Part shown: in pieces, positions 11,554 through 12,068 of the stretch
How positions within the stretch are numbered: the first letter of the stretch is position 1
How the letters are laid out: each line of letters opens with the position of its first letter
From: Thermoplasmata archaeon
GTDB lineage: Archaea > Thermoplasmatota > Thermoplasmata > Thermoplasmatales > Aciduliprofundaceae
Reading direction: 5' to 3'
Length of the DNA stretch: 12,068 bases
NCBI GenBank assembly: GCA_021163705.1
Contig: JAGGTO010000118.1
Coordinates: 1-12,068 of the forward strand
Notes under the pieces: generated by a model
Seen by the model: only the letters and a program-made list of their open reading frames with translations
Databases searched by the model: none
Told to the model about the DNA's origin: nothing
Program-made: the position numbers and the translations under genes

Positions 11554-11919
11554 ATGTATGGATACTATGGATATGGGTACTATCCCTTCTGGCCTGGATT
11601 CGGCTGGGGCCGTGGATGGGGTCGCGGCCGAGGATGGGGCAGAGGACGCGGTTGGGGTGCAATGCTTGGTTACTGCCCGTGGACAGGATTACCAAGAGGA
11701 TGGAGATGGATGTACGGCTACGGATATGGGTATTACGGCACACCCTACACTCCCTACGCACCCAGATATCCATTAACCTACGGTAGTTATCCCACCAGCT
11801 ACACACCAGGGTACGCTCCTCAACCTGTGGATGAGAAGACTGCCCTGGAGGAAGAAGCAAGGGCCCTAGAGGAAAAATTGAAAGATATCGAAAGAAGGCT
11901 TGGAGAGCTTAAAAGGTGA
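11554..11919 (+). CDS. Gly/Trp/Tyr-rich protein with C-terminal helix (DUF5320-like)
   Basis: The 121-residue protein has a Tyr/Gly start (MYGYYGYGYYPFWPGFG), then a three-fold GRGWGRG repeat (19-35), one cysteine (C41, GYCPWTG), and a second Tyr/Pro-rich block (53-88). It ends in a charged helix (VDEKTALEEEARALEEKLKDIERRLGELKR, 92-121) that should form a coiled coil. Gly/Trp-rich head plus C-terminal coiled coil is the layout of archaeal DUF5320 proteins, often found beside NifX/NifB-like iron-molybdenum cofactor-type proteins; I make this link from memory. The ribosome-binding site AGGAGGTGAT (11539-11548) is a perfect match to anti-Shine-Dalgarno, suggesting high expression. Function unknown; assembly through the coiled coil with a flexible aromatic/arginine head is inferred. 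Confidence 0.78.
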   Translation: MYGYYGYGYYPFWPGFGWGRGWGRGRGWGRGRGWGAMLGYCPWTGLPRGWRWMYGYGYGYYGTPYTPYAPRYPLTYGSYPTSYTPGYAPQPVDEKTALEEEARALEEKLKDIERRLGELKR

Positions 11920-11924
11920 ATAAT

Positions 11925-12068
11925 ATGAGGATAGTTATAACAGCGGATGCTCCATCTGACGCTTCGCCTGTCTCCCCAATATTTGGCAGATGTGCATACT
12001 ATGCAGTGTACGATTCTTCCACAGACAAACTGAATTTTGTTCCCAATCCAGCAGTGGGATATGCACGA
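11925..12068 (+). CDS. NifX/NifB-like Fe-Mo cofactor-type protein (partial)
   Basis: Only the first 48 residues are in the window: MRIVITADAP, then PVSPIFGRCAYYAVYD, TDKLNFVPNP. This is the start of the dinitrogenase iron-molybdenum cofactor family (PF02579-type): a first beta strand, the xxF-G-R/H-A/C-xYF segment, and a strand ending in a V-x-N-P turn. The family is an RNase H-like fold. In archaea without nitrogenase, small stand-alone members are common and are thought to handle iron-sulfur or molybdenum clusters. C23 in FGRC stands where many members have Ala or His. AGGTGA (11914-11919) overlaps the stop of the previous gene and precedes the ATG by five bases, so it belongs to the same operon. 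The C-terminal half is outside the window. Confidence 0.85.
   Translation, partial: MRIVITADAPSDASPVSPIFGRCAYYAVYDSSTDKLNFVPNPAVGYAR

Noticed and set aside
11522..11860. A 112-codon minus-strand frame and two further plus-strand frames over the Gly/Trp-rich gene
   Set aside because: Gly/Arg-rich coding DNA is poor in stops in all frames; only the 11554 frame has a perfect ribosome-binding site and a sensible coiled-coil end.
1..12068. CRISPR array, insertion sequence or integrated element
   Set aside because: No regularly spaced repeats, transposase or integrase motifs, or attachment-site duplication of the tRNA 3' end are visible in the window.

Overview
The window reads as a compact, AT-leaning archaeal chromosome segment. 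It carries an archaeal/eukaryotic-type ribosomal protein (eS1/S3Ae), aIF1 (SUI1), diphthine synthase, archaeal FtsZ, a tRNA with a canonical bulge-helix-bulge intron, and TATA-type promoters about 25 bases upstream of start codons. A euryarchaeon is clear. Small size of intergenic regions and the gene set are compatible with a Thermoplasmatota/DHVE2 (Aciduliprofundum-like) lineage, but that assignment is from memory and not proven by the sequence.

Layout. 1-57: C-terminal tail of a + strand gene. 58-857 (minus): rps3ae followed after one base by an intron-containing elongator tRNA-Met(CAU). 858-1031: divergent promoter region. 1032-3809 (plus): a tightly overlapped operon aIF1 - TmcA (RNA cytidine acetyltransferase) - ASCH-domain protein. 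3792-4313 (minus): unrecognised helical protein. 4403-5717 (plus): membrane-anchored double zinc-ribbon protein plus a DUF131/TIGR00304-like membrane protein. 5708-7677 (minus): ftsZ translationally coupled to a long coiled-coil protein (COG1340-like). 7775-8551 (minus): diphthine synthase. 8759-10021 (plus): a secreted, C-terminally anchored, sequon-rich surface protein with a striking perfect palindrome between its TATA box and start codon. 10026-10884 (minus): PadR regulator plus HAAS/DUF1700-like membrane protein. 11012 to the end (plus): three short Gly/Tyr/Arg/Trp-rich or membrane proteins followed by the start of a NifX/NifB-like (PF02579-type) protein.

How it works together. The first third is a translation/RNA-modification block: small-subunit protein, elongator Met-tRNA, initiation factor, the ac4C writer, and an ASCH protein that keeps the Lys-x-x-Thr pair of the N4-acetylcytidine amidohydrolase YqfB. 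That makes a writer plus candidate eraser/recycler in one operon, beside the classical bacterial substrate of the writer. The middle is cell division and envelope (FtsZ, coiled-coil partner, zinc-ribbon and DUF131 membrane proteins). The last third is accessory: a surface protein, a PadR-HAAS regulatory pair and a low-complexity small-protein cassette. First genes of operons mostly look leaderless or nearly so, while internal genes have good Shine-Dalgarno sites or stop/start overlaps. There is no gene-free stretch longer than about 210 bases, and I see no CRISPR array, insertion sequence or rRNA.
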